The position numbers and the translations under genes are program-made. Positions 18,251 through 28,800 of a stretch of 64,000 nt of DNA are shown here, piece by piece (position 1 is the stretch's first letter; each line of letters starts with the position of its first letter). Below the pieces are notes generated by a model. That model had not been told where the DNA came from and did no database searches. It saw nothing but the letters and a program-made list of their open reading frames with translations. The stretch is from contig NZ_VIVL01000009.1 of assembly GCF_007828835.1 (NCBI RefSeq), forward strand, positions 186,001-250,000. The letters are read 5' to 3'. The DNA comes from Variovorax beijingensis. Lineage in GTDB: Bacteria > Pseudomonadota > Gammaproteobacteria > Burkholderiales > Burkholderiaceae_C.

Positions 18251-19314
18251 GGACGGGGCTGCAATGGAAAGCTGAGTGTGGCAAGGGTTCCGCCCGAAGG
18301 CCCGGCGGCCAGGCTCATGCGGCCCTGGTCGCCATACACGGTGGCAAGCCGTTCGCGCACCTGCTCGAGCCCGAAGCCGCTGCCTTCGGAAGTTTGCGCT
18401 GCATCGAGGCCGACGCCGGTATCGCGCACTTCGATGATCAACCGGCCGTCGAGCTGCCGCGCACGCACATCGATCGCACCGCCTTCGACCTTGGGTTCGA
18501 GCCCGTGGCGGATGCTGTTTTCGACCAGCGGCTGCAGCAGCAGCGGCGGCACCGGCGCGTCGCGCAGTTCGGCGGGCAGATCGAGCGTGTAGCGCAGGCG
18601 CTCGCCCATGCGCACGGACATCAGCTCGAGGTAGTCGGCCAGCCGTTCGAACTCGGCCGCGAGCGGATGCGCAAGTGCGCGCGAGCCGCTGAGCGTCATG
18701 CGCAGGTAGTTGTTGAGGCGGTCGAGCATGGCCACGGCGCGCGGCGGATCGGTGGTGATCAGCACGCGCAGGTTGGCCAGCGTGTTGAACAGCATGTGCG
18801 GCTCGAGCTGGGTCTCGAGCAGCTTGAGCCGCGCCTCGGTGGCGTTGCGCTGCGCCAGCTCGATCTGGCTGCGCAGGTGCTTGCTCCGGCCCAGGCTGTA
18901 GAAGAAGAAGCACATGCAGACGGTGGCCGTCACGGTGATGACGATCGTGGTTGCGAGCTTGCGTTCCGTGAAGCTGCCGAAGTCGAGCAGGGGCTGGTGG
19001 GTCCATGCGTCGCCGATGGCGTTGCCCCCGAGGAAGCCCACGGTCACGCCGCCCGCCACCAGCAGATAACCCCAGGGGCCGGACGGCCAGAGGATCTCCC
19101 GGTGGCCGCTGATCAGCAGCCGGCCCACGTCGATGAAGAGCCAGCTGATCAGCCCGATCGACAGCGAATACACCATCTGCGCATCCCAGTTCCCGTGCTG
19201 CGTGATGGCCAGCGCGGCGGCAATGAAGCAGCAGAACACGACAGTGATCAGGCCATGCCGCAGCATGCCCCGGACATTCTCCGCGCGGAAACGGGGGAGC
19301 GCTTCGGCACTCAT
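18247..19314 (-). CDS. LytS/YehU-type sensor histidine kinase
   Basis: A 355-residue kinase with about four membrane helices in the first 155 residues, a short coiled coil, then the His_kinase domain with EPHMLFNTLANLRVLI carrying the phospho-accepting His, and an ATPase domain (LLLQPLVENSIRHGLE, DTGVGLD, GSGFGLEQVRERL). It lacks a known extracellular sensor domain, so it probably senses through its membrane helices. Overlaps of 4 bases with genes on both sides show tight coupling with a 2TM protein and with its LytTR regulator. Confidence 0.93.
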   Translation of the reverse strand: MSAEALPRFRAENVRGMLRHGLITVVFCCFIAAALAITQHGNWDAQMVYSLSIGLISWLFIDVGRLLISGHREILWPSGPWGYLLVAGGVTVGFLGGNAIGDAWTHQPLLDFGSFTERKLATTIVITVTATVCMCFFFYSLGRSKHLRSQIELAQRNATEARLKLLETQLEPHMLFNTLANLRVLITTDPPRAVAMLDRLNNYLRMTLSGSRALAHPLAAEFERLADYLELMSVRMGERLRYTLDLPAELRDAPVPPLLLQPLVENSIRHGLEPKVEGGAIDVRARQLDGRLIIEVRDTGVGLDAAQTSEGSGFGLEQVRERLATVYGDQGRMSLAAGPSGGTLATLSFPLQPRP

Positions 19315-19613
19315 CCGCGCGTTCCGGAGCGCAGCGCCCGCCGTTCGCGCTCCACCAGCCGGTCATGGAAGCTGCCGCCGGGCGCAACGAACCAGATCAC
19401 GGCGCCGTGGATCAAGAGGCCCAGGCCCCAGCCCATGAGCGGATACACGGCCCAGGTGTGGCCGCGCGATGCGGAGAGCGCCACCAGAGCGAGGTTCACC
19501 AGCATATAGACGAAGGCGTGGATGTACCAGCCCATCTTGGCGCCGGCGCGGCGGCGGGCGAGCTTTTCGATGTCGGGAAGAGACGAATCCGAACGGGATG
19601 CAACGGGGTTCAT
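19311..19613 (-). CDS. 2TM domain-containing membrane protein
   Basis: A 100-residue protein with two membrane helices (about 28-48 and 57-75). The pattern RRAGAKMGWYIHAFVYMLVNL followed by WAVYPLMGWGLGLLIHG is that of the 2TM domain family. Such domains are often found alone or joined to LytTR regulators and kinases. It overlaps the histidine kinase gene downstream and the sterol desaturase-family gene upstream by 4 bases each. Confidence 0.85.
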   Translation of the reverse strand: MNPVASRSDSSLPDIEKLARRRAGAKMGWYIHAFVYMLVNLALVALSASRGHTWAVYPLMGWGLGLLIHGAVIWFVAPGGSFHDRLVERERRALRSGTRG

Positions 19614-20563
19614 GACAGCTCCTTGAACTGGACGGGAATGAGAGTGGCGGCGGTTGATGACGGTGATGATGGCGGCTGCAGCGCAGCCCGCCGCCGCATT
19701 TCCTCGGTCGTCTCGCCCGGCCCGTCGGGGCGCCAGCCCGGCGGCTTGAGCAGGTAGCCGGCGAAAGCCCGCACCGAGCGCGCCGAGCGCAGGTCGCGCA
19801 GCAGCGCCCGCCAGTGGGTGAACTCGATCTCGAAGAGGTTGTTGGAGGTGATCGGCCTCACCAGCCCATAGCGGCAGGGCAGGTCGGCGCGCTCCGGAAT
19901 GTAGGTGCCGAACAGGCGGTCGAACACGATCAGCACGCCGCCGTAGTTGCCGTCCAGGTACTCGAGGTTCGAGGCATGGTGCACGCGGTGGGCCGATGGC
20001 GTGTTGAGCACCCATTCCAGCGGGCCGAGCTTCGGAATCCAGGCCGCGTGGATCCAGAACTGGTACAGCAGGTTCAGCGTGAGCATCAGCAGGATCACCT
20101 TTGGCGGCATGCCCAAAAGCGGCGCGAGCATGAAGAAGGCGAGCGTGCCGGTGAGCTTGCCCGTCCAGCCGAAACGGTAGGCGGCCGACAGGTTGAGCTG
20201 GTTCGGCGAATGATGGATGGCATGCGTGCACCAGAACCAGCGCACCCGGTGAGCCGCGCGGTGGTACCAGTAGTAGCAGAACTCCTGGCCGATGAAGCAG
20301 GCGACCCAGCCGCTCCAGTGGCCCATGGGCAGCGTGAAGAGGCGGTGGTTCCAGAACCAGTCCATGGCCCCGGTCCAGAAGGCGAGCGGCAGCAGCCAGC
20401 GCAGCGGGTACTCGCGCACCAGGAAGTCGACCACCGAAACGCCGGCGGCCTTCCAGTCGTAGCTGCGCCATCCATTGCGCCACGACAGCACCAGCGCCTC
20501 TGCGATGGAGGCGGCCAGCACCACCGAGACGGCAATCTTGAGGATCAGAAAGAGCACTGTCAT
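19610..20563 (-). CDS. Sterol desaturase / fatty acid hydroxylase family protein
   Basis: A 317-residue membrane enzyme with the di-iron histidine motifs of the superfamily: YYWYHRAAH, HAIHH, and SAHRVHH. Two membrane helices precede the first box, and others lie between the boxes. Members insert oxygen or double bonds into lipid chains. The start at 20563 is supported by AGGA 8 bases upstream and excludes 39 residues of an unlikely extension. It is in an operon with a 2TM protein and a LytS/LytTR pair. Confidence 0.9.
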   Translation of the reverse strand: MTVLFLILKIAVSVVLAASIAEALVLSWRNGWRSYDWKAAGVSVVDFLVREYPLRWLLPLAFWTGAMDWFWNHRLFTLPMGHWSGWVACFIGQEFCYYWYHRAAHRVRWFWCTHAIHHSPNQLNLSAAYRFGWTGKLTGTLAFFMLAPLLGMPPKVILLMLTLNLLYQFWIHAAWIPKLGPLEWVLNTPSAHRVHHASNLEYLDGNYGGVLIVFDRLFGTYIPERADLPCRYGLVRPITSNNLFEIEFTHWRALLRDLRSARSVRAFAGYLLKPPGWRPDGPGETTEEMRRRAALQPPSSPSSTAATLIPVQFKELS

Positions 20564-20594
20564 GGCGGTTCCTGGAGTGTGGCCGGCGGCGATC

Positions 20595-21116
20595 TTAGGC
20601 TGCGCGGGCGGCCACGGCCATGGCGTCGCTACGGATCGCCAACTTCCACAGCCGCACCGCCCGCGCCGCGAACACGCCACTGAAGGCGCCGTACACCATG
20701 GGAACGGCGACGCTGAAGCCGGCCTGCTGCCGCAGCTCGGGGTGCATGGCCAAGGCCACGCCCACCGCGTACTTGGTGAAGAAGATGCCCATCATCAGCA
20801 GCAGCGGCACCACGCTGCCGGCCAGATGGAATTCGCGGGTGGCCCGGTCGTAGCGCGTGCTGGCGGGCAGCGGCTGCTGCAACACCACCAGCACCAGGGC
20901 GGCCGCCGCCACGGCCCAGCCGAGCAGGGCGCCGGGCGAATCGCCGAAGGCCGAGATCACGCCGGCCAGCGAAAGGCCGGTCATGGCAATCGGCATCAGC
21001 GTGACCTTGGCCAGGCTGACGCTGCCGGACATCAGCTGCTTGCAGCCAAGCCACAGGAGCAGCACGAAAACGGCGAAGACCCACTTCGGGGTGTGAAGAA
21101 TGATTTGCAGCAGCAT
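20595..21116 (-). CDS. Uncharacterised five-helix membrane protein
   Basis: A 173-residue protein with about five membrane helices (near 11-27, 38-55, 62-80, 100-118 and 132-152) and no soluble domain. No catalytic motif is seen. GGAG is 7 bases before the chosen ATG at 21116; a longer in-frame start at 21281 would add a non-membrane Pro/Arg-rich segment and has no ribosome site. It lies 31 bases upstream of the sterol desaturase-family gene and is probably the first gene of that operon. Confidence 0.78.
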   Translation of the reverse strand: MLLQIILHTPKWVFAVFVLLLWLGCKQLMSGSVSLAKVTLMPIAMTGLSLAGVISAFGDSPGALLGWAVAAAALVLVVLQQPLPASTRYDRATREFHLAGSVVPLLLMMGIFFTKYAVGVALAMHPELRQQAGFSVAVPMVYGAFSGVFAARAVRLWKLAIRSDAMAVAARAA

Positions 21117-21343
21117 GGCGTTTCTCCGGTTGAAAAGACGATTCGATGGAGCGGACTGTGCCGGCGCCCCCGCGCCGCCGCCAGGCTCCTGCGACGAAAT
21201 GCGGAGCGGCGGCGCGAGCTGCGGCGAACCGGCGCGAAATGCAGCCCTTGTCCGCAGCTTTACCGGCGCTTTACGGTTCATAAGACAGGCGCGCTACGAT
21301 GCGGCGCTCCACTAGCGGCTGTACTTGCGCACTGCCACACCCC

Positions 21344-22681
21344 ATGGAATCACCGAACTCCGAGCCTTCTTCCGGCGATTCGCCTGCTGTCCAACCGGCA
21401 ACCCCACCTTCTTCGTCCCCCCCTGCACGGCCACCCTCGCGCCGCAGGCTCTGGCTCGGCAGCCTGATTGCGCTGGTGCTGCTGCTGGTGCTGGGGGGCG
21501 GCGCCTGGTATCTGATCAACCGCAAGGGCAGCCCTGCCGGCGGACCGGGCTTCGGCGGCGCGACCGTCACGGTGGGCCATGCGGCGGCGCGCGAGATCGA
21601 ATTGCCGGTGACCATCGATGCGCTCGGCACGGTCACGCCGCTCGCGACCATCACGCTCAAGGCGCAGGTCGGCGGCGTGCTGACCGAAGTGCTGTTCACG
21701 GAAGGGCAGACCGTGGCAAAGAACCAGCTGCTCGCCCGCATCGATCCGCGGCCCTACGAGCAGGCGCTGATGCAGGCCCGCGGCACGCGCCAGCGCGACG
21801 AGGCGCAGCTCGATGCCGCGCGCGTCACGCTGGCGCGCTACCGCACCCTGCTGGGACAGGACTCCATCGCCCGGCAGGACGTCGACACCCAGGCCGCGCT
21901 GGTCCGCCAGCTCGAAGGCACTGTCACCACCGACCTGGCGGCCGAGGCCGCCGCCAAGCTGAACCTCGACTACACCCGCATCACAGCGCCGGTGGCCGGC
22001 CGCATCGGCCTGCGCGCTGTGGATGCGGGCAACACCGTGACGGCCAACGCGGCCACCGGCATCGCGGTCATCACGCAGATGAACCCGATCGACGTGCAGT
22101 TCTCGATGCCGCAGGACCGCGTGCCCGACATCCAGGCGCAGCTTGCCAAGGGCGAGCCGCTGCCGGTCACCGCCTTCGACCGCACCCGCGCGGCAACGCT
22201 CGACACGGGCACCTTCTCTACGCTCGACAACGTGGTCGACACCACCACCGGCACGGTGAAGGCCAAGGCGCGCTTCGGCAATGCGCAGACCACGCTGTTC
22301 CCGAGCCAGTTCGTCAACGTGCAGATGCTGCTGCGCAAGGTGCGCGCGGTGGTGGTGCCGGTGACGGCGGTGCGCACCGGCCCCAATGGCGACTACGTCT
22401 ATGTGATCAACGAGGACCGCACGGTGTCGATGCGCGCGGTGAAGCGCGGCGAGGCCAACGTCGAGGTGGTGGCCATCACCTCGGGCCTGAAGGCCGGCGA
22501 GAACGTGGTGACCGAGGGCGGCGACCGCATCAAGGACGGCGCGGTCGTGCAGCTGCAGGGCGACCGGCCCGCGGCAGGCCCGCGCGGCGGCGCTTCCGGG
22601 CCGCGCGGTGCGGCCTCGGGCCCGCGCGGACAGCGCGGCGAAGGCGGTGGAGAGCGGCGGCGCCAGCGTCCGCCGCAATGA
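21344..22681 (+). CDS. mdtA: RND efflux periplasmic adaptor (MdtA type)
   Basis: A 445-residue membrane fusion protein. It has a Pro/Ser-rich cytoplasmic start, one membrane anchor (about 34-55), then lipoyl-like, hairpin and beta-barrel domains (VTPLATITLKAQVGGVLTEV, LDYTRITAPVAGRIGLRAVDAG). MdtA adaptors join the inner-membrane pump to the outer-membrane channel. The C-terminal 35 residues are an odd collagen-like GPRG-repeat tail with a basic end. First gene of an mdtABC-like operon; the next gene starts 49 bases on. Confidence 0.92.
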   Translation: MESPNSEPSSGDSPAVQPATPPSSSPPARPPSRRRLWLGSLIALVLLLVLGGGAWYLINRKGSPAGGPGFGGATVTVGHAAAREIELPVTIDALGTVTPLATITLKAQVGGVLTEVLFTEGQTVAKNQLLARIDPRPYEQALMQARGTRQRDEAQLDAARVTLARYRTLLGQDSIARQDVDTQAALVRQLEGTVTTDLAAEAAAKLNLDYTRITAPVAGRIGLRAVDAGNTVTANAATGIAVITQMNPIDVQFSMPQDRVPDIQAQLAKGEPLPVTAFDRTRAATLDTGTFSTLDNVVDTTTGTVKAKARFGNAQTTLFPSQFVNVQMLLRKVRAVVVPVTAVRTGPNGDYVYVINEDRTVSMRAVKRGEANVEVVAITSGLKAGENVVTEGGDRIKDGAVVQLQGDRPAAGPRGGASGPRGAASGPRGQRGEGGGERRRQRPPQ

Positions 22682-22730
22682 TGAAGAGCAGCCGCCACAA
22701 CAACCCCCGGAACAAGCGAGCGCGTTCGCG

Positions 22731-25700
22731 ATGAGCCCCTCCCGCCCCTTCATCGAACGGCCGGTGGCCACGGCGCTGCTGATGGTGGCCATCGTGCTGG
22801 CCGGCCTGGTGGGCCTGCGGCTCTTGCCGCTGGCCGCGCTGCCGCAGGTCGACTACCCGACCATCCAGGTGCAGACCCTCTACCCCGGCGCCAGCCCCGA
22901 GGTCATGAGCCGCACCGTCACGGCTCCGCTCGAGCGCCAGTTCGGCCAGATGGCGGGGCTCAACCGCATGAGCTCGGTGAGCTCGGCAGGCGTGTCGATC
23001 GTCACGCTGCAGTTCGCGCTCGACCAGACGCTGGACGTGGCCGAGCAGCAGGTGCAGGCCGCCATCAATGCCGGCGGCTCGCTGCTGCCGGCCGACCTGC
23101 CGGCGCCGCCCGTGTACGCCAAGGTGAACCCGGCCGACGCACCCATCCTCACGCTGGCCGTGAGCTCCCAGACCATGCCGCTCACCGAGGTGCAGAACCT
23201 CGTGAACACGCGGCTCGCGCAGAAGATCAGCCAGGTCAGCGGCGTGGGGCTGGTGTCGCTTTCGGGCGGACAGCGGCCGGCGGTGCGCATCCAGGCCGAC
23301 ACCAACGCGCTCGCGTCGGTGGGCATCGGGCTGGACACGCTGCGCAGCGCCATCAGCGCGGCCAATGCCAACAGCGCCAAGGGCAGCTTCGACGGACCTC
23401 GTCGGGCCTACACCATCAATGCCAACGACCAGCTCGTGACGGCGGACGACTATAAGAACCTGATCGTCGCGTGGAAGAACGGCGCGCCGGTGCGCATGAC
23501 CGACGTGGCGCGCGTGGTCGACGGCGCCGAGAACACGCAGCTGGGCGCCTGGGCCGCATTGCGCGCGGGAGAACAGCGGCCTGTGCTCTACCCGGCCATC
23601 ATCCTGAATGTGCAGCGGCAACCGGGCGCCAATGTGATCGGCACGGTCGATGCCATCAAGAAGCAGCTGCCCGAGCTGCAGGCCTCGCTGCCGGGCTCGC
23701 TCAAGGTGGAGGTGCTGAGCGACCGCACCACCGGCATCCGGGCCTCGGTCTCGCACGTGCAGCTCGAGCTCGGGCTGGCCGTGGTGATGGTGGTGCTGGT
23801 GATCTTCTTCTTCCTGCACAGCGTGCGCGCCACGGTGATTGCCAGCCTGGCGGTGCCGATCTCGCTCGTGGGCACCTGCGGGCTGATGTACCTGCTGGGC
23901 TACAGCCTCAACAACCTGAGCCTGATGGCGCTGACCATTGCCACCGGCTTCGTGGTGGACGACGCGATCGTGATGATCGAGAACATCGCGCGCTACCTGG
24001 AGGAGGGCGATCCGCCGTTCAAGGCGGCGCTCAAGGGGGCCACGCAGATCGGCTTCACCATCATCTCTCTCACGGTGTCGCTCATCGCGGTGCTGATTCC
24101 GCTCTTGTTCATGGGCGATGTGGTGGGGCGGCTGTTCCGCGAGTTCGCGGTCACCTTGGCCATCACCATCCTGATTTCCGCGGTGGTGTCGCTCACGCTG
24201 GTGCCGATGATGTCGGCGCGCTGGCTCAGGCCGCAGGCGGAGGAGGGCGGGCGCTTCGGTGCCAGCGTGCAGCGCTTCTTCGATGGTGTGATTGCCCGCT
24301 ACGACGTGTGGCTGCAATGGGTGTTGCGCCACCAGCCGCTGACACTCATCGTGGCGGTGGCCACGCTGGCGCTGACCGTGCTGCTCTACGTGGTGATTCC
24401 GAAGGGGCTGTTCCCGACCCAGGACACCGGGCAGCTGCAGGCGCGCATCGAGGCCGCGCAGGATGTGTCGTACACGCGCATGGCCGAGCTGCAGCAGCAG
24501 ACCGCCAACGCGATCCTGGCCGACCCCGAGGTGGCCAGCGTGAGCTCGGTGGTGGGCGTGGATGCGGCCAACAACACGGCGCTGAACACCGGCAGCATGC
24601 TCATCAACATGCGCGCCGACCGCGGCAACCAGGAAGCCACGATGCAGCGCCTGCGCGAGCGCGTGCGGGCCGTGGCCGGCGTGACGCTGTACCTGCAGCC
24701 CACGCAGGACCTGACCATCGACGCCGAGACCGGCCCGACCGAATTCCGCGTCTCGCTCGAAGGGGTGGACACCAACACCGTCGATGCCTGGGCGCAGAAG
24801 CTGGTGGAGCGCCTGCGCACCGAACCGCTGGTGCGCAACCCCACCACCAACGCTGGCGCGAAGGGACTGGCCGCCTACGTGGACATCGACCGCAACACGG
24901 CCTCGCGCCTCTCGGTCACGGCCAGTTCGGTGGACGACACGCTCTACAGCGCGTTCGGCCAGCGCATCGTCTCGACCATCTTCACCGAGACCAACCAGTA
25001 CCGCGTGATCCTCGAAGCGCAGCGCGAGGCCCTGGCTTCGCCGCAGCTGCTGGGCAACCTGCAACTGCGCACCGGCAGCGGCGGCGCCACCACGCTGTCG
25101 TCGATTGCCACGGTGCGCGAGCAGGCCGCGCCGCTGCAGGTGACGCATGTGGCGCAGTATCCGGCCGCCACCGTGGGTTTCGACACGGCCGACAACGTGG
25201 CACTCGGAAAGTCGGTGGCGGCCATTCGCGCGGCGGCCAGGGAGATCGGCATGCCCGCGAGCATGACCATGACCTTCCTGGGTGCGGCGGGGGCCTACGA
25301 GAAATCGTTGTCCAACCAGCTGTGGCTGATCCTGGCGGCGGTGGTGTGCGTGTACATCGTGCTGGGCGTGCTGTATGAGAGCTACATCCATCCGCTGACG
25401 ATTCTCTCGACGCTGCCCTCCGCCGGCGTGGGTGCGCTGCTGGCCTTGATGGTCACGGGCAACGACCTGGGCGTGATCGGCATCATCGGCATCATCCTGC
25501 TGATCGGCATCGTCAAGAAGAACGCGATCATGATGATCGACTTTGCCATCGACGCCGAGCGGCGCGAGGGCAAGTCGCCGCACGAAGCCATCCACCAGGC
25601 GGCGCTGCTGCGCTTCCGGCCGATCCTGATGACCACGCTGGCGGCGCTTTTCGCGGCGCTGCCGCTGATGTTCGGCTGGGGCGAGGGCGCCGAGCTGCGG

Positions 25701-25838
25701 CGGCCGCTGGGCCTGGCCATCTTCGGCGGCCTGGTGGTGAGCCAGGTGCTCACGCTGTTCACCACGCCGGTGGTCTACCTGGCCTTCGACCGGCTGGGCC
25801 GCCGGTTCGGACGCAAGCGGGAGGCCGCGGCTGCATGA
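22731..25838 (+). CDS. mdtB: RND multidrug efflux permease (MdtB type)
   Basis: A 1035-residue permease with 12 membrane helices and two large periplasmic loops. It shows typical family segments: FIERPVATALLMVAIVLAGL at the start, GFVVDDAIVMIENI in helix 4 with the proton-relay Asp pair, and IGIVKKNAIMMIDFA in helix 10. Paralogous to the next gene; in MdtBC systems the two form a heterotrimer. The ATG at 22731 has only a weak ribosome site but gives the normal N-terminus of this family. Confidence 0.95.
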   Translation: MSPSRPFIERPVATALLMVAIVLAGLVGLRLLPLAALPQVDYPTIQVQTLYPGASPEVMSRTVTAPLERQFGQMAGLNRMSSVSSAGVSIVTLQFALDQTLDVAEQQVQAAINAGGSLLPADLPAPPVYAKVNPADAPILTLAVSSQTMPLTEVQNLVNTRLAQKISQVSGVGLVSLSGGQRPAVRIQADTNALASVGIGLDTLRSAISAANANSAKGSFDGPRRAYTINANDQLVTADDYKNLIVAWKNGAPVRMTDVARVVDGAENTQLGAWAALRAGEQRPVLYPAIILNVQRQPGANVIGTVDAIKKQLPELQASLPGSLKVEVLSDRTTGIRASVSHVQLELGLAVVMVVLVIFFFLHSVRATVIASLAVPISLVGTCGLMYLLGYSLNNLSLMALTIATGFVVDDAIVMIENIARYLEEGDPPFKAALKGATQIGFTIISLTVSLIAVLIPLLFMGDVVGRLFREFAVTLAITILISAVVSLTLVPMMSARWLRPQAEEGGRFGASVQRFFDGVIARYDVWLQWVLRHQPLTLIVAVATLALTVLLYVVIPKGLFPTQDTGQLQARIEAAQDVSYTRMAELQQQTANAILADPEVASVSSVVGVDAANNTALNTGSMLINMRADRGNQEATMQRLRERVRAVAGVTLYLQPTQDLTIDAETGPTEFRVSLEGVDTNTVDAWAQKLVERLRTEPLVRNPTTNAGAKGLAAYVDIDRNTASRLSVTASSVDDTLYSAFGQRIVSTIFTETNQYRVILEAQREALASPQLLGNLQLRTGSGGATTLSSIATVREQAAPLQVTHVAQYPAATVGFDTADNVALGKSVAAIRAAAREIGMPASMTMTFLGAAGAYEKSLSNQLWLILAAVVCVYIVLGVLYESYIHPLTILSTLPSAGVGALLALMVTGNDLGVIGIIGIILLIGIVKKNAIMMIDFAIDAERREGKSPHEAIHQAALLRFRPILMTTLAALFAALPLMFGWGEGAELRRPLGLAIFGGLVVSQVLTLFTTPVVYLAFDRLGRRFGRKREAAAA

Positions 25839-28800
25839 ACCTGTCCAGGCCTTTCGTCGAACGCCCGATCGCGACGGTGCTGCTGACCATCGGCATTGCG
25901 CTGGCCGGGATCGCGGCGTTCTTCGTGCTGCCTGTGTCGCCGCTGCCGCAGGTCGACTTTCCCACCATCTCGGTCACGGCCAGCCTCTCGGGCGCCAGCC
26001 CGAGCACCATGGCCTCGAGCGTGGCCACGCCGCTGGAGCGCCGCCTCGGCGTGATCGCGGGTGTCAACGAACTCACCTCGACCAGTTCGAACGGCTCGAC
26101 CCGCATCAGCCTGCAGTTCGATCTCAAGCGCAACATCGACAGCGCCGCGCGCGAGGTGCAGGCAGCCATCAACGCGGCGCGGGCCGACCTGCCGGCCACC
26201 CTGCGCAGCAACCCGATCTACCGCAAGCGCAACCCGACCGCCGCGCCCATCGCGATCCTGGCGCTCACGTCCAGGACGCGCACGCCGGGCCAGATCTACG
26301 AGGCCGTGTCCAACATCGTGAGCCAGAAGCTCTCGCAGGTGGAGGGCGTGGGCGAGGTCGAGATCGGCGGCGGCTCGCTGCCGGCCGTGCGGGTGGAGCT
26401 GGAGCCTTTCTCGCTCAACCGCTTCGGCATCAGCAGCGAGGACGTGCGCGCCGCCATCCAGGCCAACAACGCCAATCGGCCCAAGGGCGCGATCGAGAAC
26501 GACGAGCGCCGGCTGCAGATCTACACGCCCTCGCCGGGCCGCCATGCGGTGGAGTACCGCGACATGGTGATCGCCTGGCGCAATGGTGCGGCCGTGCGGC
26601 TGGGCGATGTCGCGCGGGTGATCGACAGCGTGGAGAACACGCGCACGCTGGGCCTGTTCAACGGCCAGCCCGCGGTGATCGTGCTGGTCACGCAGGAACC
26701 GGGCGCCAACATCATCGACACCGTGGACGGCGTGCGCGAACTGCTGCCCGAACTGCGCGCGCAACTGCCGCAGGACATCGAGGTGCAGGTGGCCTCCGAC
26801 CGCACCAACTCCATCCGCGCCTCGCTGCGCGAGATCGAGGCCACGCTCATGATCTCCATCGCGCTGGTGGTGCTGGTGGTCGGCCTGTTCCTGCGCCGGG
26901 CGCGCGCCACCATCATTCCGGCGGTGGCCACGGTGGTGTCGCTGCTCGGCACCTTCGGCGTGATGCACCTGCTGGGCTACAGCCTCAACAACCTGAGCCT
27001 GATGGCGCTCACCGTGGCCACCGGCTTCGTGGTGGACGACGCCATCGTGGTGCTGGAGAACACCAGCCGCCACATCGAGGCCGGCATGGGCCGCATCGAG
27101 GCGGCCCTGCGCGGCGCGCGCGAGGTCGGTTTCACCGTGCTGTCGATCAGCCTTTCGCTGGTGGCGGTGTTCATTCCGCTGCTGTTCATGGATGGGCAGA
27201 TCGGCCGGCTGTTCCGCGAATTCGCGGTCACGCTGTCGGTGGCGGTGCTGATCTCGCTGGTCATTTCGCTCACCACCACGCCCATGCTGTGCGCCATGCT
27301 GCTGCGGGCCGAGGAGCCTGGCGCCAGGCCGCCGGGGCGCCTGGCGCGCATGGCGGAGAGCGTGTACCAGTGGAGCCTGCGCACCTACGCCCACAGCCTG
27401 GACTGGGCGCTCGCGAGCAAGACCGTGGTCATGGTGGTGCTGCTGGCGGTCATCGGGCTCAACGTGTACCTGTTCTCCGCCATTCCCAAGGGCTACTTCC
27501 CCGAGCAGGACAACGGCCAGCTCAATGCGGGCCTGCGTGCGGACCAGAGCATTTCGTCGCTGGCGCTGAGCGAAAAGCTGCGCCAGGCGGTCGACATCAT
27601 CCACAAGGACCCGGCCGTGGACACCGTGGTGGGCTTCGCGGGCGGCAGCCGCTCGGGCGGCGGCTTCATGTTCGTCAACCTGAAGCCGCTGTCGCAGCGC
27701 ACCGAGAAGACCGCCGCGGTCATCAACCGGCTGCGGCCGCAGCTCAACCAGCTCACCGGCCTGCGCGTGTTCCTGAGCCCGGTGCAGGACCTGCGCATGG
27801 GCGGGCGCTCGAGCAACTCCACCTACCAGTACACGCTCAAGGGCGACAACCTGGCCGACCTGCGCACCTGGACCGCCAAGCTGGCCGACCGGCTGCGCCA
27901 GGAACCCGCGCTGACCGACGTCGACAGCGACCAGGCCGACAACGGCGTGGAGACCTACGTCGACGTCGACCGCGACAGCGCCGCGCGCCTTGGCGTGACC
28001 TCGGGTGCGGTCGACAACGCGCTCTACAACGCCTACGGCCAGCGCTCGGTCGCCACCATCTACGACGAGCTCAACCAGTATTCGGTGATCATGGAATGGG
28101 CGCCGCGCTACCAGCGCGCGCCCGTGGTGCTGAAGGACCTGTACGTGCCTTCGACGCTCACCACCAGCACCAGCGCGAGTGGCGCCACCACGGTGAGCTC
28201 GCTCGCCAACACCACCGACGCGAGCACCGGCACCTCGACCACCACCTCGGCCAACCCCGGCCTGCGCACCGCTTCCACCGGCCAGGCGCTGGCGGCCAAC
28301 ACCACGCTGATGGTGCCGCTCTCGGCCATTGCCAAGGTCAGCGAGCGCGCGGTGCCGAGCTCCATCGACCACCAGGACACCGAGCTTGCGAGCACCGTCT
28401 CGTTCAACCTGGGCGAAGGCGTCACGCTGCAGGACGCGCGCCGCATCGTCGCGCAGGCCGAGGCCGACATTGCGATGCCCGTCAACGTGCGCGGCAGCTT
28501 CCAGGGCACGGCGCTCGCAGCGCAGCAGTCGCAGGGGCAGCAGCTGGCGCTCATCCTGGCGGCGATCGTGGTGATCTACATCGTGCTCGGCGTGCTCTAC
28601 GAAAGCCTGATCCATCCGATCACGGTGCTGACCACGCTGCCTTCGGCGGGTGTGGGCGCGGTGCTGGCGCTGCTGCTGTTCCGCATGGATTTCTCGATCA
28701 TTGCGCTGATCGGGCTCTTCCTGTTGATCGGCATCGTGAAGAAGAACGCGATCCTGATCATCGACTTTGCGCTCGATGCCGAGCGCGCGCGCGGCATCTC

